A stretch of 64,000 nt of DNA, taken from positions 35,882-99,881 of the forward strand of contig DUZJ01000002.1 of NCBI GenBank assembly GCA_013349615.1, given 5' to 3'. Under the pieces are notes generated by a model. That model saw only the letters and a program-made list of their open reading frames with translations. It ran no database searches and was not told the origin of the DNA. The stretch comes from Planctomycetota bacterium. Its GTDB lineage: Bacteria; Planctomycetota; Phycisphaerae; Sedimentisphaerales; Anaerobacaceae. Both the position numbers and the translations under genes were made by a program. The stretch's first letter is position 1. Every line of letters begins with the position of its first letter. Below, piece by piece: positions 19,781 through 28,359 of the stretch.

Positions 19781-22669
19781 TTAGCCGTTGGAACCGGGGT
19801 AGCTAACCGTGACCAGCTCGGGCAAGAGCAGGAAATTGGGGTCGTCAACGTCGTCGTTGAGCCCGTGAATTGCCAGGACGTTGCGGCCCTGCCGCAGGTC
19901 GCTTATGTGGTCGGAGATGTCGAAGTCGACAAATTGCAGGGCAAGGTCGTTCTGGCGGTTGCTGTCGGCCACGGAGTTCCAACTCGGAGTGCCGGTGAAA
20001 TTGTCTCTGGTTACCTCAACGCCGTTGAGGTACGCCACGAATCCATCATCGTACTTCATCCGCAGCTTCAGCGTGTTGAAGAGACTGGTGTCTTCGACAA
20101 CGTCAAATTCAATACGCGACCACAGCGAGGCATTGAAACCCAGCATATCGTCCTGCAGTTCGCTGGAGCCGACGTTCAACCCTCCCTGAAGCATAAATCC
20201 GCCAACGGGATACGCTTTTCCGTCTTCGGAACCTGCGGTGGCCTCTGCCATGATCGTGAAATCGCCGTCCGGCCCTGGCACAATATCATCCCAGCGAACC
20301 ACATATCCGGTGCTGCGATTGTCACCGGCCTGCAGCTCAGCCGTAACTCCGCTACCACCAACCCCCGAACTGCTGTTCCAGGTGCAGCTGGTGGCGTCGC
20401 TTATGGTGAAAAGCGAAATCCGGCTGGGATAGTCCGTAGAGCGTATGGCGGTGCCAATAAAGGTGTACGTTGTGCTCGGAGCCAGGCCCGTGAACTCTAT
20501 CTTTGCCCACCAGCCCGGGTTGCCGTAATAGACGAGGTTTCCTCCAAAGTCCACTATGGTGCTGTCTCCTTCATCATAGAATATATCGTATGCATCCGTG
20601 CCCGGAGCTGGGTTGCCGCCGCTGCCACCGCCGCTGACCCGTAAACCGGCAGCCCCCATTGTGAACGTCACCGTGGGCATTCCGGCATCGCTTCCGGTGA
20701 CAAAATCCTTCAGTTTTCCAGTGGTGTGGCCTGCGTCATTATTGTGGATAGTCCAGTCGGTTACGTTCGCTGCTGTAGAGTCCCCGACCTCCCGGTAACA
20801 GTCATTGTAGGCAACCATCGGCCCGCTCCCAAAGCCGAAGCCGAGACCCGTAGTGCCGGTGTCCCACCCCTCTAACTCGTTGAAGTCGGTCTGCATCCAG
20901 GTAGTTTCCCAGGTCGCGTCGGTGGGCACATAATAATCAGCACTTGCCCCGGGACCAACCAAGACAATAGTGACTGGTTCCATAGGTTCCGTTGTTGCGC
21001 TTTGGCTGCTCGACCAGCCGGTCTCATTATGATTCGCTGACTTGTCTCGAACCTTGACCCGGTATGTGTAAGTGGTGTTTGAGTCGAGTCCTGTATCAAG
21101 ATAATAAAAGCACTTCTGGACCGGCCCGGTCTGCCAGCCATTAAGATGACAGGGGTCGTGAACCGAGCTGCTTAGCCAGCCGGTGTCGTGATTGGGGTCG
21201 GTAACATTATTGAAGTAATACTCCACTCCAACGCCGTTGAAATCCGTGGCAAAGCTGGCAGTCATTTCGATGGAATTGCTGTCGATGGCAACAGGACCCG
21301 ATGCCCAGGTCATCGGGTCAGGTGTGGGACAGCTCACATCCGGTCCGGTCCAGCCTTCTGACCATATTGCAAAGTCAGTAAAATTCACTTTGCGGTCGCC
21401 ATCCAGATCAGTCCTCAAGTCGTTCGCTTCTAACAGCCACTCCGCCGTTAACTCTTCCAAATCTCGCATCTCTATATAGCTATCCTGATCAAAATCACCG
21501 CAGGGGACTTCACGGATATGGGCCACACCAATTGCATCTTCGCCCCGCCCACAATAGAAAAGATACCACTGACCATCGCTGTCCTCGAACAAGTATGGGT
21601 CTCGCAACTGGTTGACGTTTTCCGGGGCAGTACTGCCTTCTGAGTTGGTGGGTACGATATCGCCGCCTTCCCAATCCAGCTCGGCATAAAGAATTTCCTC
21701 AGGCGGAAAGGTCGAGTCCCACGAAGTATAGTCGCCCACACTAAGGTCGATAGTGGACATCTTGATTCGCTCCGGACAGTCATGAATGCGGGTGTAGAGC
21801 ATCTGCACCGTGTCTCCAAGCCGACGCACAGTGAAATGGCGTGCCCGCCAGGGGTCGTCAGGAAGTCCCGAAAAGTCAGCAGCATCAATATCATTCTGAA
21901 ACGGGCTGTCGGAGCGTTTGGTCCACAGGTCGTCCTTGAAGTCGAAGCCCGGCGGCGGCGTCCACGGGTCGTTTGGGTCCCGTGCCTTGAAGATATAGCC
22001 GCTGTTGGAAGTAGCGTAGAGATTGCCGTTATACTCGAACACTCGAAAGTAGAACCGGCCAAGAACCACCGGCTCAATACCGTCGTTGAACTCCAGGCCG
22101 TCTTTCGATGTAGCCACGAGGCTCTTCTGGCCCAAGCCGGTGCCATCGACCCTGACACTTCCGGCGTGGAAGTACATCACAATCCGCTGGTTCTCATCGT
22201 CCACAAATACATCAGGTGAAGCAACATGATTAGAGATGGTGATAGCATTGTCAAGGTCGATCTTGTCATCGCTGCCCAAGTCGAGCACACCGCGGTCTCC
22301 CACGCTCACGCCGGAACCAATTTGGTACAGGTGCCAGGGGCCCTCGATGTCCGCCGACCATGCCATGCGGATGTAGTTGCCCCCGTGGTGCGCAAAGTAC
22401 ATATAGTAAGTGGCATTAGGGTCTGCTCGGTTTTCTGGTGCGAGCCAGTCCGCAACGCGGATTACTGAGGGGCCATTGATGTTGTAGCTTTCATAGGTAG
22501 TTGCGCCCAGGGCGTCGAAGACGCCATCGGTAATAATCGGCTGACCACTGTTGAGCCGGGTGATGATAAAAGTTTCGTCTTCACCGGCATCTGCTTTTGT
22601 TGTGTTCGTGTAGGAAAGCAGGAGAGTGATTATTGCCAGCCACATGTTTAGGTTTGTTCTCTCACGCAT
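19781..22669 (-). CDS. Secreted five-bladed propeller (GH43/GH117-like) protein with dockerin and FN3 modules
   Basis: The signal peptide is TNLNMWLAIITLLLSYTNTTKA. Residues about 30-395 form a carbohydrate-active five-bladed-propeller-like domain (YYMYFAHHGGNYIRMAWSAD, HVASPDVFVDDENQRIVMYF, QLRDPYLFEDSDGQWYLFY). A dockerin-like pair follows (CGDFDQDSYIEMRDLEELT; DLDGDRKVNFTDFAIW, about 398-445), then an FN3-like module (about 455-570). A C-terminal jelly-roll-like region follows, with YDDGFVAYLNGVEV and GRNVLAIHGLND as often seen in planctomycete secreted proteins. The likely role is extracellular polysaccharide binding or hydrolysis; I cannot assign the substrate or catalytic acids. I prefer ATG 22669 (AAGGA five bases upstream) to the ATG at 22675. 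It follows the mini-dockerin gene by about 36 nt and probably shares its promoter. A PEP-CTERM-like tail lies just downstream in another frame. Confidence 0.8.
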   Translation of the reverse strand: MRERTNLNMWLAIITLLLSYTNTTKADAGEDETFIITRLNSGQPIITDGVFDALGATTYESYNINGPSVIRVADWLAPENRADPNATYYMYFAHHGGNYIRMAWSADIEGPWHLYQIGSGVSVGDRGVLDLGSDDKIDLDNAITISNHVASPDVFVDDENQRIVMYFHAGSVRVDGTGLGQKSLVATSKDGLEFNDGIEPVVLGRFYFRVFEYNGNLYATSNSGYIFKARDPNDPWTPPPGFDFKDDLWTKRSDSPFQNDIDAADFSGLPDDPWRARHFTVRRLGDTVQMLYTRIHDCPERIKMSTIDLSVGDYTSWDSTFPPEEILYAELDWEGGDIVPTNSEGSTAPENVNQLRDPYLFEDSDGQWYLFYCGRGEDAIGVAHIREVPCGDFDQDSYIEMRDLEELTAEWLLEANDLRTDLDGDRKVNFTDFAIWSEGWTGPDVSCPTPDPMTWASGPVAIDSNSIEMTASFATDFNGVGVEYYFNNVTDPNHDTGWLSSSVHDPCHLNGWQTGPVQKCFYYLDTGLDSNTTYTYRVKVRDKSANHNETGWSSSQSATTEPMEPVTIVLVGPGASADYYVPTDATWETTWMQTDFNELEGWDTGTTGLGFGFGSGPMVAYNDCYREVGDSTAANVTDWTIHNNDAGHTTGKLKDFVTGSDAGMPTVTFTMGAAGLRVSGGGSGGNPAPGTDAYDIFYDEGDSTIVDFGGNLVYYGNPGWWAKIEFTGLAPSTTYTFIGTAIRSTDYPSRISLFTISDATSCTWNSSSGVGGSGVTAELQAGDNRSTGYVVRWDDIVPGPDGDFTIMAEATAGSEDGKAYPVGGFMLQGGLNVGSSELQDDMLGFNASLWSRIEFDVVEDTSLFNTLKLRMKYDDGFVAYLNGVEVTRDNFTGTPSWNSVADSNRQNDLALQFVDFDISDHISDLRQGRNVLAIHGLNDDVDDPNFLLLPELVTVSYPGSNG

Positions 22670-22705
22670 TTTCATCCTTTAATATAACTTGCTATGTGGG
22701 GCCAT

Positions 22706-22972
22706 TTACCAGGGCTGTTGGCAGTCCACGTTAGTCGCGCCCGGGGTGGCTTCGTCCCCATTAGGTATCTCGTGGCCGTGGGGGCTGTTGCACCAGTTGT
22801 TGGCGGCATTGCATTCCGTCTCAAGCCAGTATCGAGCGAATATTGCAAGGTCATGGAAATCGACTTTAGGTATACTGCCATTTGAGGCTGAGGGTAATGC
22901 AATCGTCAGCAGCCACACAAACAGACACATGGTAAGTTTCTTGATAATCACATCGGCACTATTCTTTTTCAT
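22706..22972 (-). CDS. Small secreted protein with half a dockerin-like repeat
   Basis: 88 residues. N-terminal basic and hydrophobic signal segment (KKLTMCLFVWLLTIALPSAS), then SIPKVDFHDLAIFARYWLE, matching one half of a planctomycete dockerin repeat but lacking the DxDGD loop. A Cys-containing tail follows (ECNAANNWCNSP). I chose ATG 22972 because AGGGAG lies 8-9 nt upstream; the listed start seven codons earlier has no such site. It is the first gene behind the promoter at 23118-23146. Function is unknown. It could be a decayed dockerin protein or an autonomous cell-surface tag. Confidence 0.6.
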   Translation of the reverse strand: MKKNSADVIIKKLTMCLFVWLLTIALPSASNGSIPKVDFHDLAIFARYWLETECNAANNWCNSPHGHEIPNGDEATPGATNVDCQQPW

Positions 22973-23117
22973 CGTAAAACTCCCTGATAGCAAGCCTTAA
23001 CAAGCCAGTTCAGGCACTCTTATGTTGTTCATCGTATATTTCTTTCCACTCATACCCGCAATCGGTGCTGAGTTTCCATGAACCGCATGCGCTTTTGCCT
23101 AGTTTGTGCTATTGGGT

Positions 23118-23146
23118 AGTATAGACGGTTAACATAAATTTGTCAA
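23118..23146 (-). promoter_or_regulatory. Sigma70-type promoter for the mini-dockerin/propeller genes
   Basis: On the minus strand, TTGACA and TATACT are separated by exactly 17 bp. The predicted start of transcription is near 23111, about 140 nt upstream of ATG 22972. Confidence 0.75.
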
Positions 23147-23227
23147 GCAGATTATAGGACTATTTTCGGTTTTTCAGACAGAAATTGAACCATGCCGTAC
23201 GAATTTCGGGCTTACATGGTCAGAAGT

Positions 23228-24679
23228 TTATTGCTGGACATTGCAGGAAGGGTCAAATGGGTTTGCACATTTCAGCCAGTCCTCGACGAACATAGCGAAA
23301 TCTAATAGATTGACGTAGCAGTCGCCATTCAAATCACCGTCAAGCTCTTGTTGGCATTGGAATACCGTGAATACATCATCGCTGGTATCACTAATGGTTA
23401 TATCGCTTGCGTCGCTAACACGCACCAGGCACTGGTTCGAATCTGTCAGTGGAATATCCCACGGGTACGAACCGGTGTTCTCGCATATATCGATGTTTTC
23501 CCAGTTCTGTCCGTCGTCAGAGGAATAATCAATTATCACGTGGTCTATTTCTGCACCTTCAAGCGTTTTCCAGGTTATCATGTAAGTTCTTGCTGCTGCG
23601 AGATTCTCACCTCCGTTTGGTGACAGTACAATTGGCCTTGGAACAACGGTGTAACTCCATACCTCGTTGTGCTCATATATACCTGAAATACTCAGGTTGT
23701 TAGTGTGGCGTTGCACCCAGTTCAGGGTCACATCGAGGTCGTTAATCTCAACTAAGACATAGCCGTACCGTTTTGCATGATGCCACTGCTCCACAGTATT
23801 GTCGCCATTGTAGCCATCGTATGGCGGCGACCAGGTATAGAGCGGCGCCCCAGCGGTTCCAATGATGTACTGGTGAATATCGTTGTTTGGGTCACCGTCA
23901 CCGTCATCAATCCGGGCGTGGTCGTAGAAGTGGTCGTGACCTGTAAGATATACTCTTCCGGTGGCGTTTCTGATGCTTGCCCAAAACACATCGCGCTTGG
24001 CAGGAAAGTAGTCAAGGCAATCATTGTGGTGCGCTCTGAAAGCAGGTTCGTGGCCGGTAATGAAAACATGGGTTTTTGTATTTTCGGCTAATTCGGCATC
24101 AAGCCAGGTCTGGTTTAGCTTATGAGCAAAATCATGCCTCGTTCCGGCATATTGATCGAGGCAGACAACAAAGACGTTTTTGTGCGCGACAGAATATGTC
24201 ATATATTTCTCGCTCGCCGGGCCATTGCCGGGCAGCTTCTGATTGGGTTCGGAGTCGCTTCCGAACACGTTGAGCCAGCGATGTGAAAAATTGTCATTCG
24301 GCTCGGGCTGTGTACCAGGATCAGGATAATGACTCCAAACATCACCGAGTTCGTGATTACCACGACAGACATAGACGTCAATATTGGCATCGTAGACCGG
24401 CTTCATCGTTTGTACCCATGTTCTCAACTGGCCTTCAAATTGAATGGGAGTGCTTCCCACGCCGTTAACCAGATCGCCGGGAAAGACTATGAAATCGACA
24501 TTCTGACTTGTAAACTCCGCGGCAAGTTCACTCAAGATAACTTGATTAATCCCGTTGGTGCTGCCGCGGCTGTCGCACGTGACGACGAATTTCCAGGGAG
24601 TCTCGGCAGAATTTGTTGAAGAGAATACTGCCAGAAAAAGGAGGGTAAAAACAAAGTTCGCTGCAATTTTCTGTCTGAT
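23228..24679 (-). CDS. Secreted calcineurin-like metallophosphoesterase with KNH-like and dockerin modules; probable non-AUG start
   Basis: The ORF track begins at an internal TTG (24535), but the same frame is open upstream and encodes a signal peptide (IAANFVFTLLFLAVFSSTNSA) and FVVTCDSRG, which carries the first metal-ligand Asp of this family. The only upstream codon at proper distance from a Shine-Dalgarno (GAGGAGG, 8 nt) is ATC at 24679, so translation probably starts there or the base is an error for ATG. Later motifs: FPGDLVNG, CRGNHELGD, ITGHEPAF and LTGHDHFYDH (binuclear metal site). Then comes a KNH/Kre9-like beta domain (LSPNGGENL...ITWKTL...SYPWDIP) and a single dockerin-like repeat (DLNGDCYVNLLDFAMFVEDW). 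It follows the subtilase gene by 50 nt on the same strand. It is likely an extracellular phosphatase or nucleotidase; the substrate is unknown. Confidence 0.85.
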   Translation of the reverse strand: MRQKIAANFVFTLLFLAVFSSTNSAETPWKFVVTCDSRGSTNGINQVILSELAAEFTSQNVDFIVFPGDLVNGVGSTPIQFEGQLRTWVQTMKPVYDANIDVYVCRGNHELGDVWSHYPDPGTQPEPNDNFSHRWLNVFGSDSEPNQKLPGNGPASEKYMTYSVAHKNVFVVCLDQYAGTRHDFAHKLNQTWLDAELAENTKTHVFITGHEPAFRAHHNDCLDYFPAKRDVFWASIRNATGRVYLTGHDHFYDHARIDDGDGDPNNDIHQYIIGTAGAPLYTWSPPYDGYNGDNTVEQWHHAKRYGYVLVEINDLDVTLNWVQRHTNNLSISGIYEHNEVWSYTVVPRPIVLSPNGGENLAAARTYMITWKTLEGAEIDHVIIDYSSDDGQNWENIDICENTGSYPWDIPLTDSNQCLVRVSDASDITISDTSDDVFTVFQCQQELDGDLNGDCYVNLLDFAMFVEDWLKCANPFDPSCNVQQ

Positions 24680-24729
24680 TCTTCAGTCCTCCTCGGAAGA
24701 ATTACTGTCGCTTCGGAATGGATTCCAAA

Positions 24730-26487
24730 CTACTTTGTGTACCAATCGGCCTTGCGGTTTGTGTTGTTCAAGAATAGTTGCAAGTCGTTGACGTCGAAGA
24801 CGCCATTGGTATTGATATCTCCGAATAGATAGCTGTCCGGCGATGTGATGCTTGCAATCCAGTTATCGAGGACAACAGTAAAATCTGAATCGTCGACTAT
24901 GCCATCGGCATTTAGGTCACACCAGGAGATACTGTTACTGTCGTTGTCTGAAGTATCGCTTGTCTTCCACGCCAGGCCGTAGTGCTCGGTTTCAGCTATT
25001 TCATTTTGCTTAACAAAATCGCTGTACGAAAGAACGATTTCGTAATCAGTATAGTTGGCGTCGGCGCGGCAGTAAATATGCTCGACGTTATCAACGTCGC
25101 TGTCGCTGTAATCGAGCAGATAGTCGTTGCTGCTGTCTTCCGGGTCAACCGCCCAGAGCTCAAGTCGCAGGTTGCTGTCTCTCTCAGTTTCCGCATCAAA
25201 GGGGTATACGTTGTCATAGTGCTTGTTCCAAACGGCCGTTACAGTAATGAATTTGTTTGCGGTTTCTGATAGGCTGATTTTGTATATGTTTTGTGGTTTC
25301 TCGCTCTTATCCAGTTGATTTAAGTCCCAGCCTATCGTTGAGATATCGCCGGGTTTATTCAGCCCTGCAATTAGAGTTTTGTAGGCGCCAAGGGCATTTA
25401 ACATCCCCGCCCCTTGAATGTAGTCTAAAGGCACCTGGTGGTCATCGTCTTTTTTCAGCCGACCCTTATGCCAGTATGGCAGTTTCTTTGCGGAGTTCAG
25501 CAAAATGGCTTTGATTACGCAATTACCACCTTCTGCTGAAACGGCAGCGCTAAGAGCCGGGTCTTGTTTGGCTTTTTGAACGAGCAGGCCGATTGTTCCA
25601 GCGACTATTGGCGTTGAGAAGCTCGACCAATCGCCGGTTGGCTCATAGCGATTGGGCTCAGCGTCATGGGAAGCAAGACAGTTGCCCGGAGCGACGATAT
25701 CCGGCTTGCATCTCCCGTCGCCGGTCGGGCCGAGACTTGAATGCTCCGGACGGACTAATGAGAAATGTGTTAGATTGGTTGCAAGGTCATCAGTGTTTAC
25801 AGAGTCAACTACACCAACGCCGATGACATTTGCTGATGCGGCGGGATAAAACAGGGGGTCCTGAGCGTCGGTGCCATTGCCTATTCCGGCGACGACAATA
25901 AGGCCCTGGTGTTCTGCCAATGATTCAATGCCCCTTGTCCACCAGGCTTCAGATTGGCTGCCGATGCTGGCGGTTACAAGGTCTGCTTCGGGTGGCAAGT
26001 GGTGGAATACGTTATTGATTAAAAAGTAATAGAATTCATAGATATCGGCCTCGGCCTGCGGTGCTGCCCCCTGGTAATAGAAATGTCCCAACTGCGAATT
26101 AGCTGCACTCGAGTCTTCGCCGAGGAGTATGGAGCAGATAGCTGTTGAGTGCGACGAAATACCCGGCAGCGGTTCGCCTTGGTCGTGAAAAGCTAATTCC
26201 TTGCCATTGAAGCAGTTATGCTCGATATTCGGACGGTAATCGTTTTGTGGCTCGTCGTTGGCATAAGTGATGCTACGGCTGACAATAGCAAATTTGACGC
26301 CGGTGCCTGTCAAATTCGGGTCTATTTGTCTTAAGGCATAAATTCCGGCGTGGTTTAGCGCTTTCGGCTGCAGCATTGTCCCTGTTGGCTGGCTGTCGGC
26401 CCCGGCGGCAGTGCGCATACCTACCACCATTAGTGCCACACAGGCCATAAGGGCCAGTACCAACATTTTTTTAGGACTTTGCACCAT
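24730..26487 (-). CDS. Secreted subtilase-family (S8) protein with dockerin; catalytic Asp apparently missing
   Basis: Signal peptide MVQSPKKMLVLALMACVALMV..AAGA, then an S8 fold. The His motif is SSHSTAICSILLG, the oxyanion Asn is in VVAGIGN, and the nucleophile region is SSFSTPIVAGTIGLLVQ. The position of the catalytic Asp (canonical VAVIDTG) reads FAIVSRSI, with Ser at about residue 70, so the triad looks like Ser-His-Ser. A beta-sandwich P-domain-like region follows, then two dockerin-like repeats (CDLNADGIVDDSDFTVVLDNW; GDINTNGVFDVNDLQLF). I place the start at ATG 26487, preceded by GGAGTGGGGG. It is first in the minus-strand unit with the metallophosphoesterase and sits behind a 100-nt structured leader. 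It may be a pseudoprotease or use another acid such as D in TYANDEPQND. Confidence 0.85.
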   Translation of the reverse strand: MVQSPKKMLVLALMACVALMVVGMRTAAGADSQPTGTMLQPKALNHAGIYALRQIDPNLTGTGVKFAIVSRSITYANDEPQNDYRPNIEHNCFNGKELAFHDQGEPLPGISSHSTAICSILLGEDSSAANSQLGHFYYQGAAPQAEADIYEFYYFLINNVFHHLPPEADLVTASIGSQSEAWWTRGIESLAEHQGLIVVAGIGNGTDAQDPLFYPAASANVIGVGVVDSVNTDDLATNLTHFSLVRPEHSSLGPTGDGRCKPDIVAPGNCLASHDAEPNRYEPTGDWSSFSTPIVAGTIGLLVQKAKQDPALSAAVSAEGGNCVIKAILLNSAKKLPYWHKGRLKKDDDHQVPLDYIQGAGMLNALGAYKTLIAGLNKPGDISTIGWDLNQLDKSEKPQNIYKISLSETANKFITVTAVWNKHYDNVYPFDAETERDSNLRLELWAVDPEDSSNDYLLDYSDSDVDNVEHIYCRADANYTDYEIVLSYSDFVKQNEIAETEHYGLAWKTSDTSDNDSNSISWCDLNADGIVDDSDFTVVLDNWIASITSPDSYLFGDINTNGVFDVNDLQLFLNNTNRKADWYTK

Positions 26488-26586
26488 ATCCCCCACTCCG
26501 GAGGCACCGGCAAAAGTCAGAAGGCACAAGTTTGTTCCTCCAGGTGCCGACCTCCTTAGTTTGGAGTTTCCTACCTTTAAATCTTT
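26488..26586 (-). promoter_or_regulatory. Structured 5' leader of the subtilase gene (possible cis-regulatory RNA)
   Basis: Between the predicted start of transcription and ATG 26487 the RNA can form competing hairpins. GGCAC pairs with GTGCC around a 16-nt loop containing CTGGAGGAACAAAC. Alternatively GGCACC pairs with GGTGCC further on and GGAGG with CCTCC. CTCCGGAG directly precedes the ribosome-binding GGAGTGGGGG. An earlier CTCC-AAACTAA-GGAG hairpin is also seen. It matches no riboswitch class I can recall. Confidence 0.4.
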
Positions 26587-26592
26587 GATAAT

Positions 26593-26621
26593 ATGATACC
26601 ATAAACAGGTTTTGTTTTCAA
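26593..26621 (-). promoter_or_regulatory. Sigma70-type promoter for subtilase/metallophosphoesterase genes
   Basis: Minus-strand TTGAAA and TATCAT with a 17-bp spacer, about 106 nt upstream of the subtilase ATG. It is divergent from the pyr promoter 80 bp away. Confidence 0.65.
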
Positions 26622-26702
26622 GAAGATTGTTGGTCTAATTTATGCGAATTTAGCATTTTTCAGTACTAAAAAGCAGGTTTCGAGAAACTTAATTTAGAAA
26701 AC

Positions 26703-26731
26703 TTGCCTTATCAGGCTGTAGTTGCTATACT
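26703..26731 (+). promoter_or_regulatory. Sigma70-type promoter of the pyr operon
   Basis: TTGCCT and TATACT separated by 17 bp. Transcription would start near 26738, leaving a leader of about 40 nt with no visible attenuator before pyrR. The TTG used as the ORF-track start lies inside the -35 box. Confidence 0.65.
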
Positions 26732-26777
26732 CAGGCAAATTTTGGAGTTTGGCTTTGCTAAAAGGTTTGCGCTAATT

Positions 26778-27305
26778 ATGAAAGTAATTCTGGATTCTGA
26801 ACAAATCGAGCAGATTCTCAATGATTTGGCAGGTCGTATTATTTCTGAAAGCCCTCGCGAATTGGATATTGCCGTAATTGGCATTCGCAGCAGGGGGGAG
26901 GTTCTCGCCCAGAGATTATCGGGCCGATTATCGCAGCAGTTTGGAAAAGATGTTCCGTACGGAACCCTGGATATAACACTTTACCGGGACGATTTGAATT
27001 CGCCGCAGGGTACTGGCCAGCCGCAGGTTCGAACCACTGAAATCGGTTTCGATATTGACGATAAAATTATCATTTTGGTTGATGATGTTTTGTATACCGG
27101 CCGCTCCGCGCGGGCAGCGATGGATGCTCTTATAGATTTGGGCAGGCCCAGAGCCATAAAGTTAGCTGTCCTTGTTGACAGAGTCGGCAGGGAATTCCCC
27201 ATACAGGCTGATTACGCCGGTTATAAAAGCGATGCCGCACCCGGCCAATTAGTGCAGGTTTTCCTTTCCGAATCGGATGGAAAAGAAGAAGTAGTTCTTG
27301 AGTAA
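26778..27305 (+). CDS. pyrR: PyrR: pyrimidine regulatory protein / uracil phosphoribosyltransferase
   Basis: The family binds pyr mRNA in a UMP-dependent way and also makes UMP from uracil and PRPP. Visible features: IAVIGIRSRGEVLAQRL near residue 31, the TLDITLYRDDL segment typical of PyrR, and the PRPP motif IILVDDVLYTGRSARAAMDAL (canonical VILVDDVLYTGRT) with Ser as the last motif residue. The length of about 175 aa fits. The start is ATG 26778 (MKVILDSEQ), since the listed TTG lies in the promoter. It is first of the operon pyrR-pyrB-pyrC. The short leader shows no terminator/antiterminator, so regulation by attenuation is not evident here. Confidence 0.93.
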   Translation: MKVILDSEQIEQILNDLAGRIISESPRELDIAVIGIRSRGEVLAQRLSGRLSQQFGKDVPYGTLDITLYRDDLNSPQGTGQPQVRTTEIGFDIDDKIIILVDDVLYTGRSARAAMDALIDLGRPRAIKLAVLVDRVGREFPIQADYAGYKSDAAPGQLVQVFLSESDGKEEVVLE

Positions 27306-27351
27306 ATATAAACGCATACACTCGTTTAGGCATTAACGCATATACGAGATT

Positions 27352-28311
27352 ATGGCAATAAAAAGAAAAAATAAACAATTCAAGTGGCGCCGCAAACATT
27401 TACTTGGGCTGCGGGAACTCAGCGCAGAAGAGATTACATATATTCTTGACACAGCCGAGGGTTTTGAGCAGATAAGCACCCGCTCGGTTAAAAAAGCCCC
27501 GCCTTTACGCGGCAAAGTTGTAGTGAATTTGTTCTTTGAAGACAGCACACGAACGCGGAACAGCTTTGCCTTGGCTGCGAACCGATTGAGCGCAGATGTT
27601 ATTGAATTCACGAAGAAAGCAAGTGCCGTCAGTAAAGGGGAGACGCTCCTGGACACAGCCAGGAATCTGGAAGCAATGGGGATTGATATTATCGTGATTC
27701 GGCACAGTGCCGGCGGTGCACCGAAACCATTGAGCAGGAACATCAATGCTTGTGTTATAAATGCCGGCGATGGGTTCTGTGAGCATCCCACGCAAGGTCT
27801 TTTGGATGTCTATACCATTCGTAAAATCAAGGGGACCCTCGATGGTTTGAAAATAGCGATTGTCGGTGATATAGCGCACTCACGCGTTGCCCGCAGTGAT
27901 ATGTGGGCGATGACGAAACTCGGTGCCGAAGTCATCTTCGTAGGTCCGCCGACACTTATGCCGACTCAGGTAAGGCGTTTGCCTGTAAGTGTGAGTTATT
28001 CTCTTGATGAGGTTATCGAAAAGGTTGATGTGATAAATATGCTTCGGATTCAGTTTGAACGGCTCGGCGGCAACCCGTTTCCATCGGTGAGAGAATACTC
28101 GCATTATTTCGGGCTGACTGTCGAGCGTATGAAAAGGGCAAAGCCGGACATTTTGGTTATGCATCCCGGCCCGATTAACAGGGGGCTGGAGATGGAAAGC
28201 GAAGTCGCTGATGGCCGGAACAGCGTTATCCTTGAGCAGGTAACAAACGGCCTGGCTGTGAGAATGGCCGTGCTGTTTCTGGTGAACCAGGCAGCAGCAC
28301 AAGGGGATTGA
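27352..28311 (+). CDS. pyrB: Aspartate carbamoyltransferase catalytic chain
   Basis: Catalyses carbamoyl phosphate plus aspartate to carbamoyl-aspartate, the committed step of pyrimidine synthesis. The carbamoyl-phosphate loop is FFEDSTRTRNSF (canonical FFEPSTRTR..F, Pro replaced by Asp), with KGE(T) following. HPTQGLLD and MHPGPINRGLE are diagnostic. At 319 aa the length is normal. It lies 46 nt after pyrR. No pyrI or pyrC' partner directly follows; instead a decayed toxin-antitoxin remnant separates it from pyrC. Confidence 0.95.
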   Translation: MAIKRKNKQFKWRRKHLLGLRELSAEEITYILDTAEGFEQISTRSVKKAPPLRGKVVVNLFFEDSTRTRNSFALAANRLSADVIEFTKKASAVSKGETLLDTARNLEAMGIDIIVIRHSAGGAPKPLSRNINACVINAGDGFCEHPTQGLLDVYTIRKIKGTLDGLKIAIVGDIAHSRVARSDMWAMTKLGAEVIFVGPPTLMPTQVRRLPVSVSYSLDEVIEKVDVINMLRIQFERLGGNPFPSVREYSHYFGLTVERMKRAKPDILVMHPGPINRGLEMESEVADGRNSVILEQVTNGLAVRMAVLFLVNQAAAQGD

Positions 28312-28359
28312 TAATTGATTATTGATTATTGATAACTTATTTTTGTGTAGGAGTACCTA

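Noticed and set aside
19727-20644. 305-aa plus-strand ORF
   Set aside because: Antisense to the propeller/dockerin gene, no recognisable domain or signal.
27352-27791. Overlapping minus-strand ORFs within pyrB (27333-27791, 27505-27879)
   Set aside because: Antisense shadows; pyrB motifs are all on the plus strand.
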